The notes under the pieces were generated by a model, which saw nothing but the letters and a program-made list of their open reading frames with translations, was not told where the DNA came from and did no database searches. 64,000 nt of DNA from contig OX031059.1 in assembly GCA_943736015.1 (NCBI GenBank), forward strand, positions 49,983,159 to 50,047,158, given 5' to 3'. The stretch comes from Tridacna crocea. Taxonomy: Eukaryota > Mollusca > Bivalvia > Cardiida > Cardiidae. A program made the position numbers and the translations under genes. This document shows positions 1-10,565 of the stretch, piece by piece. Positions within the stretch are counted from its first letter, which is position 1, and every line of letters starts with the position of its first letter.

Positions 1-246
1 ATATGGCCTGCAACATGTGAAAAGGGACATTCGGACATCTGCGTAAAGTGTCGTCTCGGATTAGCCTGCGCTAATCTGAGACGGCACTTTCCGTTTTAGT
101 ACAATTTTTTGTTTTGTGCATGTCTACTATAGCACAAAATCTAATGTAGTTGTAAAGTGCTGTCTCGGATTAGCCTGTGCAGGCTGATCCGAGACGACAC
201 TTTACGCAGATGTCGGAATGTCTCTTTTCAAGTGTTGCACACCATA
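1..246. mobile_element. Double-hairpin inverted-repeat element
   Basis: The ends are inverted copies: ATATGGCCTGCAACATGTG at the left edge versus its complement ending CACACCATAT near 246, continuing through AAAAGGGACATTC / GAATGTCTCTTTT. Each half holds a hairpin: TGTCGTCTCGGATTAGCC facing GCTAATCTGAGACGGCA near 50-90, and the same near 155-205. This is a non-autonomous element with no coding capacity. Its left boundary may lie just outside the window, so no target duplication can be read. Diverged relatives are at 17757-18003 and 40335-40440. Confidence 0.75.
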
Positions 247-282
247 TGTGCCAAATTATAACAGAATTGGAGTACACCCCAC

Positions 283-510
283 TTAACTCTTTGCCAAACG
301 ACAAAATTTTAAACCTGTCTAAATTGAAAGCATTAGCAGACAACAAAATAAACATAATTTGGAAATTGCAATTTGTTAGGGAAGAGCAGAAAACATTGTG
401 GGGAGAGGAGAAAATGCTGGTTACCAGCATTTTCTCCTTTCCCCACAATGTTTTCAAAAGTCTTCTTTCTCAGGGTCGTTAAAAAGCAGGATTGTGTGGT
501 AAACGGTTAT
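283..510 (+). mobile_element. TH-MITE copy, complete
   Basis: Starts TTAACTCTTTGCCAAACGAC, ends TTGTGTGGTAAACGGTTAT (terminal TTAA mutated to TTAT). The central palindrome (about 395-456) is missing a few bases at its outer arms but keeps AATGCTGGTTACCAGCATT. No coding capacity. Open frames through the copy are fortuitous. Confidence 0.9.
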
Positions 511-963
511 TGGCTGGACAAAGACAGCACTGTTTATCATACATACTTGTACATACTCGCGCTTTGAGAGAGCATGAAAATATTGATTACAATCATTCTC
601 TCATATTGTAGTGCTTTTACCTTTTCAAACACAAATTATATCATAACGAACTGCATTTGATTTGTTGTCCGCACATCCAAATGCTTTCATTATTTACAAG
701 CCTTCAGTTTCATCATCTGGTATAGGGCTACAAGAAATATAAAGGCTGAATCGGAGTTTGGGTGTTTTCAATGGAAGCAATGGTTTTATTTTTGCTGTGA
801 TTTTGCCATTCCCACCATTTTTTTTTTATTGTTGGCAAACATTATGTTCCAGGGTTTTTAAAATGAAATATGAGCAATTTCCAGTTCTGAAATATCAATG
901 TTGAACATGAAACCATAATGATTATTTCCATCATTTATTGGTACCCTGTGGATTTGGACATTT
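511..963. other. No recognisable feature
   Basis: AT-rich unique-looking sequence with a T run near 820-830. I see no gene, RNA or repeat boundary. Confidence 0.5.
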
Positions 964-1197
964 TAGCCCTATACCAGACAACACCAGACGACAAATTTAC
1001 ACACAACCAAACTGAAAGTATTTGCTGGACCAAACTACTTGTCACTAAAACAATGATGATTGCCAAGGAAATAGTAGAAAACATTGTAGGAAAAGGAGGA
1101 AATGCTGGTAACCAGCATTTCCTCCTTTCCAGATGATGTTTTAAAAAGCCGTCTTCAGGGACACATTAAATTATAAAATTGTCTGGTAGAGCATTAA
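964..1197 (+). mobile_element. TH-MITE copy, decayed
   Basis: The left end is degenerate (TTAGCCCTATACCAGACAAC). The palindrome core AATGCTGGTAACCAGCATTT and the right end GTCTGGTAGAGCATTAA are recognisable. It abuts the next copy at a shared TTAA. Confidence 0.65.
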
Positions 1198-1407
1198 CTG
1201 TTTACCGAACGACAAATTTTGGACACATATAATTTGCAGATGACAAAATCAATGTGAACGGTAAGTAGAAATTTGATTTGGGAAGGGTAGAAAACACTGT
1301 GGGAAAGTCAGAAAATGCTGCTTACCAGCAATTTCCCTTCTCCAATATTTTTATAAGCTTGTTTCTCAGGGTTGTTCAAAGTTGGAAATGTGTGGTAAAG
1401 GGGTTAA
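1194..1407 (+). mobile_element. TH-MITE copy
   Basis: TTAACTGTTTACCGAACGAC to GTGTGGTAAAGGGGTTAA. The palindrome is imperfect (CTGCTTACCAGCAATTTCCC). Its right TTAA is also the left TTAA of an oppositely oriented copy at 1404. Confidence 0.8.
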
Positions 1408-1631
1408 CCCTTTCCCAAACAAGCCCTGGTTTTTATGTGTCTGCAGTAAATGTCTTTTGAAAACAATGTGGGAAAAGGAGAAATTGCTCACACCAAGCAA
1501 TTTCCCCTTTTCCGATAGTGTTTTCTTCCCTTTTAGAGAACTTTCTGCCATTTTCTCCAAATCTAAAATTGTCATCTGCAAACTCTTTTGGTTTTGAAGG
1601 GTCCAAAATTTATCGTTTGGGAAAGGGTTAA
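1404..1631 (-). mobile_element. TH-MITE copy, CCCAAAC subfamily
   Basis: TTAACCCTTTCCCAAACAAG to CGTTTGGGAAAGGGTTAA. The palindrome is a variant with AATTGCT/AGCAATT at the inner arms, changed symmetrically relative to the common AATGCT/AGCATT form. Both TTAA ends are intact. Confidence 0.9.
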
Positions 1632-1790
1632 AGGACAAACCCCATCACAAAATGGGTTTCTCAAGTCCATTATGGTAAAAGCAGTGTCAAAATACAGGTT
1701 GGGCAAAACTCTCCTTTCACAAAAGCTGTTTACAAGAAAAATACTGAAAGCATCTGCAAATTTTGACAGTCAAATGAAGGAGCAGTGTCT

Positions 1791-1962
1791 TTAACTCTTT
1801 ACCAAACAACAAAATTTAGACTTGGCCTAATTCAAAGCATTTTCAGACAACATAAATGTGACACAAAAAAGTGACAATTAAAATTTTATTGTTTGTAGCG
1901 TAAAATTGTTGTTGGAAAAGAAAATGCTGTTTACCAGTATTTTCTCCTCTCACAACTTTTTT
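1791..1962 (+). mobile_element. TH-MITE copy, right end missing
   Basis: Starts TTAACTCTTTACCAAACAAC, runs through a shortened palindrome (CTGTTTACCAG) and stops where the next copy starts, so its right third is lost. Confidence 0.75.
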
Positions 1963-2191
1963 TTAACTCTTTACCAAACGATAAAATTTTTGACTAGTCC
2001 AAATTGAAAGAATTTGCAGACGACAAAATAAATGTCAATCAAAAATTAGAATTTGATTTGGAAAGGGTAGAAAACATTGTGGGAAAAGGAGAAAATGCTG
2101 GTTACCAGCATTTTCTCCTTTTCTCACAATGTTTTCAAAAGGCTTCTTCCTCAGGGTCGTTAAAAGTCGGGATTGTGTGGTAAAGGGTTAA
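1963..2191 (+). mobile_element. TH-MITE copy, complete
   Basis: TTAACTCTTTACCAAACGAT to GTGTGGTAAAGGGTTAA, with a near-perfect palindrome about 2076-2143. Inserted at, or abutting, the broken copy to its left. Confidence 0.92.
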
Positions 2192-2244
2192 AAGCCACCT
2201 GTATGAGGCGCAATAAAACTCTGTATTGTGTAGTTGAAGGGACC

Positions 2245-2330
2245 GGAATATAAAACAGAAAACACTGTATGAAAGTGAGAAAATGCTGGTCACAAACATT
2301 TTCTCCATTTCCCAAGATGTTTCTTACCTT
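2245..2330. mobile_element. TH-MITE palindrome remnant
   Basis: Only the central region is recognisable: CAGAAAACACTG, GAGAAAATGCTGG, CATTTTCTCC, then CCCAAGATGTTTCTTACC. No ends. Confidence 0.6.
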
Positions 2331-2558
2331 CTAACCCTTTACCACACAATGCTGACAGTCGATGCTTCTGAAAAAGAAGCCTTGTGAAAAAATTGTGGGA
2401 AAAGAAGAAAATGATAGTAACCAGCATTTTCTCCTTTTCCACAATGTTTTCTGCTCTATAACAGACAAATTACAACATTCCAGCCACACTGAAATTGTCA
2501 TCTGCAAATGCTTTCAATTTAGACAAGACTAATATTTTGTCATCCGGTAAAGGGTTAA
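2331..2558 (-). mobile_element. TH-MITE copy
   Basis: CTAACCCTTTACCACACAAT to CATCCGGTAAAGGGTTAA (left TTAA mutated to CTAA). Palindrome present but with asymmetric changes, suggesting age. Confidence 0.85.
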
Positions 2559-2666
2559 AAACAAATTTCATTACTTCAGCCATGTCAGATTTGTTGTCTG
2601 CAGAATGATGCCATGATTACAGACAAATCTATAATTGTTTGGTTGGGTAAACTTAATACCCTTACC

Positions 2667-2878
2667 TTAACTCTTTAACACATAACAAAATTTTTGACTG
2701 GTTCAAAATGAAAGCATTTGCAGACGACCAAATAAAGGTGACTGAAAAATTGAAATTTGTTCTGGGAAGGGTAGAAAACACTGTGGGAAAAGGAGAAAAT
2801 GCTGGTTACCAGTGTTTTCAAAAGACTTCTTTCTCAAGGGCGTCAAAAGTAGGGATTGTGTGGTAATGGGATAGTTAA
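2667..2878 (+). mobile_element. TH-MITE copy, right palindrome arm deleted
   Basis: TTAACTCTTTAACACATAAC to TGTGGTAATGGGATAGTTAA. The left arm reaches GGTTACCAG and jumps straight to TGTTTTCAAAAG, so the inner right arm is gone, a typical loss of one side of a hairpin. Confidence 0.82.
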
Positions 2879-3238
2879 TATTTATTAAAATGCTGCAAAG
2901 AAATTTCTCGTGATCTGATTGATTAATATGCTGGGAGCATATATAATATTATCATGTTTCCTGGCAAAAACCACGTAAAGCCAGTTTCCCTTTTGAGTGC
3001 CCTGTAAATATCACTACAATTGCAACACAACATCCAAGATGGCAGCGCATTTATGCACCAAATTACACATTTTAGTGAAGTCAGTTTCCAGTGATGTCAA
3101 TTTTCATTGAATTGGGGCACTCAGAAGGGAATTTCTATTTCATCAACATACTTGACTTGTGAGATTATAATACTGGAAAATTTTGAATAATGTGCTTTGA
3201 AAGGGTAAAACTTTGCAGTATAATAAATTTGTACGTTC

Positions 3239-3547
3239 AGGTGGCTGAGGACTTGGAAACTTGTTCACGGCTGTGGTGAATCATGTCACCACCTCTTGTT
3301 CATGGCTGTGGTGAATCATGGCATCACCTCACCTTTGGCTCTGTGTAACATGATTTACTACAGCCGTGAACAAGTTTCCAAGTCGGGCTCGGGGCAACAT
3401 GATTAACCACAGCCGTGAACAAGTTTCCGAGTCTGGCCCAGTGCAACATGATTCATCACAGCTGTGAACAAGTTTCCGAGTCTGGCTCGGGGCAACATGA
3501 TTCACCACAGCCGTAAACAAGTTTCCAAGTCCCCTGCCACCTGACCA
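3239..3547. mobile_element. Inverted-repeat element with ~49-bp internal repeats
   Basis: The ends are CAGGTGGCTGAGGACTTGGA and the complement of TCCAAGTCCCCTGCCACCTG, continuing inward to a terminal inverted repeat of about 48 bp (ACTTGTTCACGGCTGTGGTG). The right part holds four tandem units of about 49 bp starting near 3347, 3396, 3446 and 3494, each with CAACATGATT...CACAGCCGTGAAC; the left part holds two in inverse orientation. No coding capacity; the open frame on the minus strand is the repeat itself. Confidence 0.7.
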
Positions 3548-3641
3548 TACAACTAATATTGTTGAAGCACAGCTTTGTGTGTATCTAAGATCATGGGTGG
3601 AAACTTATATACATTTGAGCTATGCTCTGGAAAACGGGGTA

Positions 3642-3870
3642 TTAACCCATTACCAAACGACAAAATTTTAGACTAGTTCAAATTGAAAGCATCTGCAGAC
3701 GACAAAATAAAAGCGACTGAAAATTTGAAATTTGTTTTGTGAAGGGTAGAAAACATTGTGGGAAAAGCAGAAAATGCTGGTTACCAGCATTTTCTCCTTT
3801 TCCCACAATGTTTTCTAAAGGCTTCATTCTGAGGGGCGTCAAAAGTAGGGATTATGTGGTAATGGGTTAA
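3642..3870 (+). mobile_element. TH-MITE copy, complete
   Basis: TTAACCCATTACCAAACGAC to TATGTGGTAATGGGTTAA, with a full palindrome about 3753-3820. Confidence 0.92.
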
Positions 3871-3876
3871 TGCATC

Positions 3877-4100
3877 TGTGAAAAGTTTCAACTCAGGTCT
3901 GCTTACCTGGACCGTGCAAGGTGACCTGGGCCAAAACTTTTTGCAATAAGTCATTTTTCTGTATGACCGTGGACCAGTTTTACCTCATCAGTTGGTTGTT
4001 GGAAAAAAAAGCTTTTATAGATCCATGACCATGTGACGACTTGCTTGGTAAGCTGCACCATAGAGATCCATTAAGTGGCCTTTTGTCAGACCATGTCTCA
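3877..4100 (+). repeat. Dispersed hairpin repeat (family of 14080 and 50700)
   Basis: Shares with 14080-14340 the order: hairpin around GGTCTGCTTACCTGG / GTGACCTGGGCC, ACTTTTTGCAATAAGTC, CCATGACCATGTGACGAC, then AGAGATCCATTAAG. Divergent, so boundaries are approximate. Confidence 0.5.
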
Positions 4101-4119
4101 CTTATATTTTTGTTCTTAT

Positions 4120-4323
4120 CTTTAGACTGGTCCAAATTGAAAGCATTTGCAGACAACAAAATAAACTTGACTGAAAAATTGAAATTTGTTTCAGGAAGGG
4201 TAGAAAAGACTGTGGGAAAGGGAGATAATGCTAGTTACCAGCATTTTCTCCTTTTCCTACCATGTTTTCAAAGGCTTCTTTTTCAAGGTAGTTAAAAGTC
4301 GAGTTTATATGGTAAAGATTTAA
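4120..4323 (+). mobile_element. TH-MITE copy, left end missing
   Basis: Begins inside the element at TTTAGACTGGTCCAAATTGA, keeps a palindrome with asymmetric changes, and ends TATGGTAAAGATTTAA. Confidence 0.78.
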
Positions 4324-5533
4324 AGTACCATACTTGAATAGAAAAAAAAGGCAGGTTTCTATGTTAATAGAAATGACAGGGTACCACTTCAATAAAAAAA
4401 ATTAACAATGGGAAAACGGTGAAATCTTTCTGTGATTTATGTATTTTTTTATCTGTGAAAATTTATTGCTGAAAGCTTACACATCTTTTCTTCTATTTTC
4501 CGTAAAAGCGGGATTTAATAGAAATTTCAAGTGTACATCTATATATTATCAGGACGTAAAACTGGAGAAAATAGAAATGACTTTAATGTGCTCCTAATCC
4601 TTTTCAATCCGCAACTATAGAAATTCTCATTTTCTTTCACATAAACAAGGTGAACATGACAGCTGACATTTATATATATCATAATCCCTCAAAAGGGCAT
4701 CTATTGACCCCCTCCGTCTTCAAAAAATGTTCCATATACGCTCAGAAAACCACCATACAGATCTATATAAAACTTCTCTCTAAGCTTTACTATAAACTTT
4801 TCAACAAACTTATGTTTTCAGCTGTCTACAAAGAAATTCTTCAGAAAATAGTTTGATTACAGGAGGAATTGCTTCATTAAACTTTTCCCATACTGTTTAT
4901 ATCCTATCTGTGAACTTCAGATTATTAAAACCTTCCAATTTTGGATTTGTCTTCTGCTTATTCTTGCATTTTGGATAATTCAAAAATAGGTCGTTTGGTA
5001 TGGGATCAATAAATTATTGTTGTAAAATGGGATCAATTGTTGTAAAATATCTGTTTTAACTTTAGTTGAAAACTTTGTGGCAAAGAATGACATTAATTGT
5101 AATGAGCAATTTTTGCTTTTGTCACAATGTCTTCACAAGAATTCAAGTAAACTACCTTGATTTATGTCAGTTATTCATTGAACATTGATCTTGTAGTTTA
5201 ATTGTGAAATGTTTGCTTTGTTGAGAGACAACTATTTTAACCAACTTTAGTCTACCTACTACTGTGTAAGAAAGGACCATTTTTGGAAGGCACTGCGTGA
5301 AAGTGTGTGTCCATTCTAATTTTTCTTCTCTATCATAATGTCAATCAATAAATTCTCATACATTTGAACACGATACTAATGCCATACATATGTAAATTAA
5401 TTCAAATACATCATCTTACATTTTAAAAACTGGGTGATTACTACACAATGACTGTGTAACCCATCAGTGACAGTATAACCCGTACAGTAGCCGACGTTTA
5501 ACCTTCTGGGTGCTGAGCTGAACTTTCTATAGC
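4324..5533. other. No recognisable feature
   Basis: AT-rich sequence without supported genes. TCGTTTGGTATGGGAT near 4991 faintly recalls a TH-MITE right end. The 68-codon frame at 4650 has no protein-like character. Confidence 0.45.
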
Positions 5534-6125
5534 TTAACTCTTTACCACACAATCCCAACTTTTAACGACCCTGGAAGAAAAGCCTTTTGAAAACATTGTA
5601 AGAAAAGGAGAAAATGCTGGTAACCAGCATTTTCTCCTTTTCCCACAATGTTTTCTACCCTTCCCAAACCAAATTTTAATTTTTCAGTCGCTTTTAGTTT
5701 GTCGTCTGCAAATGCTTTCAATTTGGACCAGTCTATAATTTTGCGTTGTCTGCGCATGCCATATTCTTCGAAGATTCGACTGTCTTATATGACGCATCAC
5801 TACTAGCCCCAAAAGCGGGCTGACTGTAATATTACGCTCTATAAAGTAGCAATGTTGAAAATAGTTTTTACGTATCAATACGTTTGAGGTAAAATGAGAC
5901 CTTCTTTAGCAACAGATTTCTCTAAACTGGTGATCATAGTTGAGTAAATTGCACGAGGTAGCGTTTTATTGGGTAAACCTTTATTTCAGTTTGAAATTCA
6001 AAAGTAACGGTTGTCGCGTAGGAAAGTGGTTCGGCTCTGTACCCAGGATGCCCATATCAGATAGATGAGTATTTATAGAATGCCATCTAGCGGGAGATAA
6101 TGATAATTTTGTCGTTTGGTAAAGA
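5534..6125 (-). mobile_element. TH-MITE copy interrupted by another insertion
   Basis: Left part 5534-5743 starts TTAACTCTTTACCACACAAT and contains a full palindrome. The copy breaks at ATAATTTTG and resumes at the duplicated ATAATTTTG at 6105, ending GTTTGGTAAAGAGTTAA. Without the 361-bp insert plus the 9-bp duplication it has normal length. Confidence 0.9.
5744..6104. mobile_element. Unclassified insertion with 9-bp target duplication
   Basis: A 361-bp segment splitting a TH-MITE, flanked by ATAATTTTG on both sides (5735-5743 and 6105-6113). Ends are CGTTGTCTGCGC and, in complement, CATTATCTCCCGC, a weak possible inverted repeat. No coding capacity. A 9-bp duplication is typical of Mutator-like elements, but the ends are too short and imperfect to assign a family. 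Confidence 0.7.
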
Positions 6126-6213
6126 GTTAAGCAGACATTTTAAAAATTACGGATTCCTCCTTTAAATGTAAAAATTGTTTAGCAAGTATAAATTAATTTT
6201 TTTGCAATTTGCT

Positions 6214-6400
6214 TTAACTCATTACCACACAATCCCTACTTTTGACGCCCCTGAGAGATAAGCCTTTTGAAAACACCGTGGGAAAAGGAGAAAATGCTGG
6301 TTACCAACAACTTTCAATTTTTCAGTCACCTTTATTTTGTCGTCTGCAAATGCTTTCAATTTGGACCAGTCTAAATTTTTCTCGTGTGGTAAAGAGTTAA
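6214..6400 (-). mobile_element. TH-MITE copy, one palindrome arm deleted
   Basis: TTAACTCATTACCACACAAT to CTCGTGTGGTAAAGAGTTAA. The sequence runs GCTGGTTACCAACAA into TTTCAATTTTTCAGTC, so the second arm is missing. Confidence 0.85.
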
Positions 6401-6795
6401 ATGAGTCTGGGGACTCACCAGGATAGGAAACTATGAGTCTGAAACAAACTTTGTGAGTCCCACCTTACCCCATTTCTTTTGTGTAGATGGCTCATAACAA
6501 ATGTTCTTTTCTTATGAATGCAGGGGAAGTTGGACATAAAATATATTCAAAATCGAAATCATAAGTTTGTGTATGAAAGTAATAGAAGATCTCCATTTTG
6601 CCTATAAAGAAAGTAATATACCCAGGTCCATCTATTTATTGTCCAGCGATGTATGCCTGCTGAAAGGCATGCTATTTCTTAATTGTTGGAGATTTTTCTC
6701 AATGTGAGAGAACAACTGTTATATTATGTTTTCATTGGCAAATAATTACTTTTTGAATTGTTTTTAGACCCTGACAATTTCCATTTTGTCACATG
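6401..6795. other. No recognisable feature
   Basis: Unique-looking sequence between a TH-MITE and the TRIM. Nothing coding is seen. Confidence 0.5.
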
Positions 6796-6799
6796 ATTC

Positions 6800-7327
6800 T
6801 CTTACGAACGAAGTCCGTAACAAAGAAACAAATGAACAAATGCATGGCAGAAATAAGGATCGGAGCGGGATTCGAACTCCGAACTCCCGGACGCGAAGCC
6901 AATACCCTAACCACTGAGCCAAAGAGATATCTCCCTGACGCAGTAGCCAGGTATTGTATTTAAATCGGGAGTATGCCATGCAGGAAGGAGTGGTCTCCCG
7001 TAACACACCCCCTCTTAAAGTCATCATTTATTGATGACTCAAAGCCTTATTAGGCAGGAAGTCCGATTTTGGACAACAAATGGGATTAATGGCTCAATGG
7101 CCAATCCCGGACGAGCCCCCATCTTACGAACGAAGTCTGTAACAAAGAAACAAATGAACAAATGCATGGCAGAAATAAGGATCGGAGCGGGATTCGAACT
7201 CCGAACTCCCGGACGCAAAGCCAATACCCTAACCACTGAGCCAAAGAGATATCTCCCTGACGCAGTAGCCAGGTATTGTATTTAAATCGGGAGTATGCCA
7301 TGCAGGAAGGAGTGGTCTCCCGTAACA
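6800..7327 (-). mobile_element. TRIM retrotransposon, locus A (complete)
   Basis: Two 206-bp direct repeats (6800-7005 and 7122-7327) flank 116 bp. Read on the minus strand the LTR starts TGTTACGGGAG and ends CGTAAGA. Directly after the 5' LTR comes TGGGGGCTCGTCCGGGAT (7104-7121), the 18-nt primer-binding site for tRNA-Pro. Next to the 3' LTR is the purine tract AAGAGGGGGTG. The flanks ATTC (6796-6799) and ATTC (7328-7331) are a 4-bp target duplication. The two LTRs differ at about two positions, so insertion was recent. There is no gag/pol: it is a miniature element that depends on an autonomous LTR element. Confidence 0.93.
6855..6935 (-). other. tRNA-like sequence inside TRIM LTR
   Basis: Minus strand: TTTGGCTCAGTGGTTAGGG resembles a tRNA D-arm/A box and GAGTTCGAATCCCGC a T-arm/B box, with CTTCGCGTCC in the anticodon position. 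It recurs in the second LTR (about 7175-7257). It lies within an LTR copy and lacks clean acceptor-stem pairing, so it is not annotated as a functional tRNA gene. An internal RNA polymerase III promoter is possible. Confidence 0.75.
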
Positions 7328-7331
7328 ATTC

Positions 7332-8625
7332 CCATTTTGTTCATTTTGTTGAGATATTTCCAATGCATATTTCAGGCTTACCAAGAAAAGACACTGGATA
7401 TCAATTTTTCTAATACCTGAAAAATAAAAAACCAGTAATCATTTTGTAGACAAGAACATTATTAAGCAGTGTAGACATTTTTTGCCTATCATCCAAAACC
7501 TGAGTCAATCAAGCTTTGATTGGGTCCCATTCTTCTGCCCGTTGGAAGGATTTCAGAAATGATTCTTATTTCAATTGCACAGCGTGGTCTTAAGTTTGTT
7601 GATCCATCTGTAACCATGTTGCTTTCCAAATTTGTTTTATCATACCAACCATGGCTAAAATTCATGCTTAATCAGGCTTTTTCAGCCAGGATTGAATGAG
7701 CAACTATGTTTTTTCTCGGGCAGCCAAACTGCACGCAACAGATGCTGTTGCTATGCGATGAAAATCGCAATAACTCAGATAAAAGGTTGCCATTTGTCTA
7801 ACTGAAACTATTTTTAGAAGCAGGATTTCCAAACATAGTAATATTTTGTTATGTAGCCATCTTTTGCAAGCACTGAAATATAATTTGTCAAAACAACTCT
7901 TATTAGTAGTTTAAACAAAATTTTCAGACGCACTGAAAGCAGAATCAGTGCATTACAAAAATGCACATATTGCAGAGTTAAGGATCCCTGGCAATTTCTT
8001 TGCATCTCTGATGCAAGACATGCCAGTAAATGAAACACACTATATTTTACAAATTTTTTCTAATGGACAGATTTTTTTAAAACTTTGCACATACAAAACT
8101 CATGATGTCTCTAGGAGATTACAGAAAAAAAAAAAGATGTGAATCACCATGCTTGTTTTGGAGAAATTTGCCTTTGAAAAGGGTATAATTATACACTTCC
8201 AAAATTCAGCTTATATTAGATTCAAAACAGATTTCTTTAGTAGTCAATTTAACAGGGAAATTACAAGAAAAATATAAAAATAAACATGACTTTAATAAAA
8301 ATTCATATATTTTTCCACAAAAAAAATATATAAATGCCTGGTTTTGAGCATGGTAAATGTACAAATATGCATGCTATATAAGGATCATTGAGTTAAAAAG
8401 GGAGGTACTTTGACCAAATTAAAGGTTAATCTTAAATAAATACAGATTTTCTAACAGACTGATATTTCTTAAAATTTCCACACTTAAAATAGTATTTATA
8501 ATTCCAAAGAATAAGAAAACATAAAAATGGCACCTATTCATTCTTGTTTCGTCAGAAAACAAGGTCGACGGTAAATTTGGAAAATATTTTTTCAAGGAAA
8601 AAGATAGGATAAAAAGCTCAGCAGA
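7332..8625. other. No recognisable feature
   Basis: AT-rich sequence with A runs (8124-8135). No gene, RNA or clear repeat. Confidence 0.45.
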
Positions 8626-8627
8626 AA

Positions 8628-8686
8628 TAGATGGAAAAGGAGAAATTGCTCAATAGGAACATTTCTCCTTTTCCAACAACAATTTG
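8628..8686. repeat. Isolated hairpin related to TH-MITE core
   Basis: GGAAAAGGAGAAATTGCTC facing ACATTTCTCCTTTTCC. The core of the palindrome without element ends. Confidence 0.6.
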
Positions 8687-8763
8687 TAAGTGGAAATAGC
8701 GTTACTTCCACAGCTTTAGATTTCCTACCTTTGTTTGGCGTGTAATGCTGTGTCAGCAGCATT

Positions 8764-8992
8764 TTAACTCTTTACCACACAATACCGACTTTTCACTACC
8801 CCAGGAAAGAAAGTTTTTGAAAACATTGTTGGAAAAGGAGAAAATGCTGGTAAACAGCATTTTCTCCTTTTCCAACAATATCTTCTACCCTTCCAAAATC
8901 AAATGTCAATTTTTTAGTCACATTTAATTTGTCGTCTGCAAATGCTGTCAATTTGGACTAGTCCAAAATTTTGTCGTTTGGTAAAGAATTAA
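8764..8992 (-). mobile_element. TH-MITE copy, complete
   Basis: TTAACTCTTTACCACACAAT to CGTTTGGTAAAGAATTAA. The palindrome arms both read TTGTTGGAAAAGG / CCTTTTCCAACAA, a symmetric change from the common TTGTGGG / CCCACAA. Confidence 0.92.
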
Positions 8993-10565
8993 TTATTTCA
9001 CAATGAGTGTAGTTTAAAGATCCATTTTTTTCTCTTCACCAATACTGCCAGAATACAGTGCTACTTGTTTCAGAGTACCAATATAATTTATCATTTTGTG
9101 CAAAAACTAGAGCTGTCACTGAATGTGACTTTATAACCTGGCCAGCACTTTGACAGAAAAAAGTGTCAAGTTCAAGGGGAGATAATTCCTCAAACAGGAA
9201 GAGTTGACACTTTAAAATTGCTTCTTGCAAATCTTCAATATATGATCAATATAATTGCAAAGTTTCAATACAGTTGAAGGGAAACTGTAGGAGGAGTTTG
9301 TGACACAAAATTACTAGTATTTTGCAGACGGACACACACACTGACAGGCAGCCTAATTCCAGTAAACCCCCGAAACATTAGTTTTGCGGGAGTATAAATA
9401 CATAAGTGCACTTTTGATTCAATATCCACTACAAAAATACATACACAGTAGGATCTGAGCAACCATTTGTCATAATTATGTGTAGATAACTGCAGTGCAA
9501 GAGCTAAATTAAAAGTGACATCTGCAGTTTTGTCTTGTGGTAGAGTTGAGCTATGATATGGTATAATGCAAAATAGTATTTCCATTAAATGTAATGTATG
9601 TACATGTATATAATGTAACTATGTAGTGGAGTAATCAAGGGCAAGGAAAGTTGTGCTTTGCAAAGTAGGACATATGGCAACTGTTATTTTATTAAATGTT
9701 CTTATTAAAGAGTTTACTGGTAAACTGTTTAGGACTGTGTGTACATGTGTAGGGCTGTAAATATGGTTGTCATGAAGAGTACATAACGAACAAAGTGGAG
9801 TTAGTATCTTTGGCTTGCGAAGATGGAAAAACAGGTAGTGATGTACTCACTGAATGTGATAGTAGCATGAGTAGAGCACAAGCTTGTATGACAGTGTCCA
9901 GTTCACTTTAAACCAGCAACATAGTACAAATCTTCTAAAAACAGTATCAAATATCAGATGTTCAAAGCATTTCACAGCAAATTTTGAAATTCAAAAATAA
10001 ACTAGTTAATTCATATAAGGGAAATCCCAAGTCCATTTGTAATGAGAAGATTTCAAAATTAAGACATCAACTCTTGACAGACTTTGTAACAAAATCTACA
10101 AGACACTGTTACACACCACAAAATGTGTTAACATGTGTATTCTAGGTGTTGGTTACAACAGCACTAGCTTCAATTACAATGTGGGTGGATTCAAGATTTC
10201 AAAATCACCAACATACTCTCCAGGCTTTGTACATCATCAACATTTTATGTATTTCACTTGAATGACTTTCTTAGTTTTCATCTAAATTAGGGAAGACATT
10301 TACAGAAAACTGAATTGCTGCTTGCTTCATTGCTATATGTTGAAGAATTTGATCAAACTTTGTCCAAACTATGACCAGTCTTAAAAAATTCACAAGCTTT
10401 GACAGTGAATACAGATTGGAAAAAAAAAAAAGGAAATCAATCTCAAGCTTTGTTCCTAAATGAAATTATGATTTCATACCAATATTTTTACCATATCTGA
10501 TTACCTGTAGTTACATTTAAATGATCATGTTTTGCAAATGTGTGAATAACTTACACTGTCCCCTA
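8993..10565. other. No recognisable feature
   Basis: AT-rich sequence. Open frames up to 106 codons (9265-9585, minus) show no known domain. No repeat boundaries seen. Confidence 0.45.

Noticed and set aside
6855..7257. Functional tRNA genes at 6855-6935, 7175-7257 and 43010-43420
   Set aside because: A and B boxes are present, but the sequences lie inside LTRs of TRIM elements and do not form a clean acceptor stem.
6800..7327. Tandem dimer of a tRNA-derived SINE
   Set aside because: The perfect tRNA-Pro primer-binding site, purine tract, TG...-type ends and flanking duplications around the whole unit fit an LTR-type element better.
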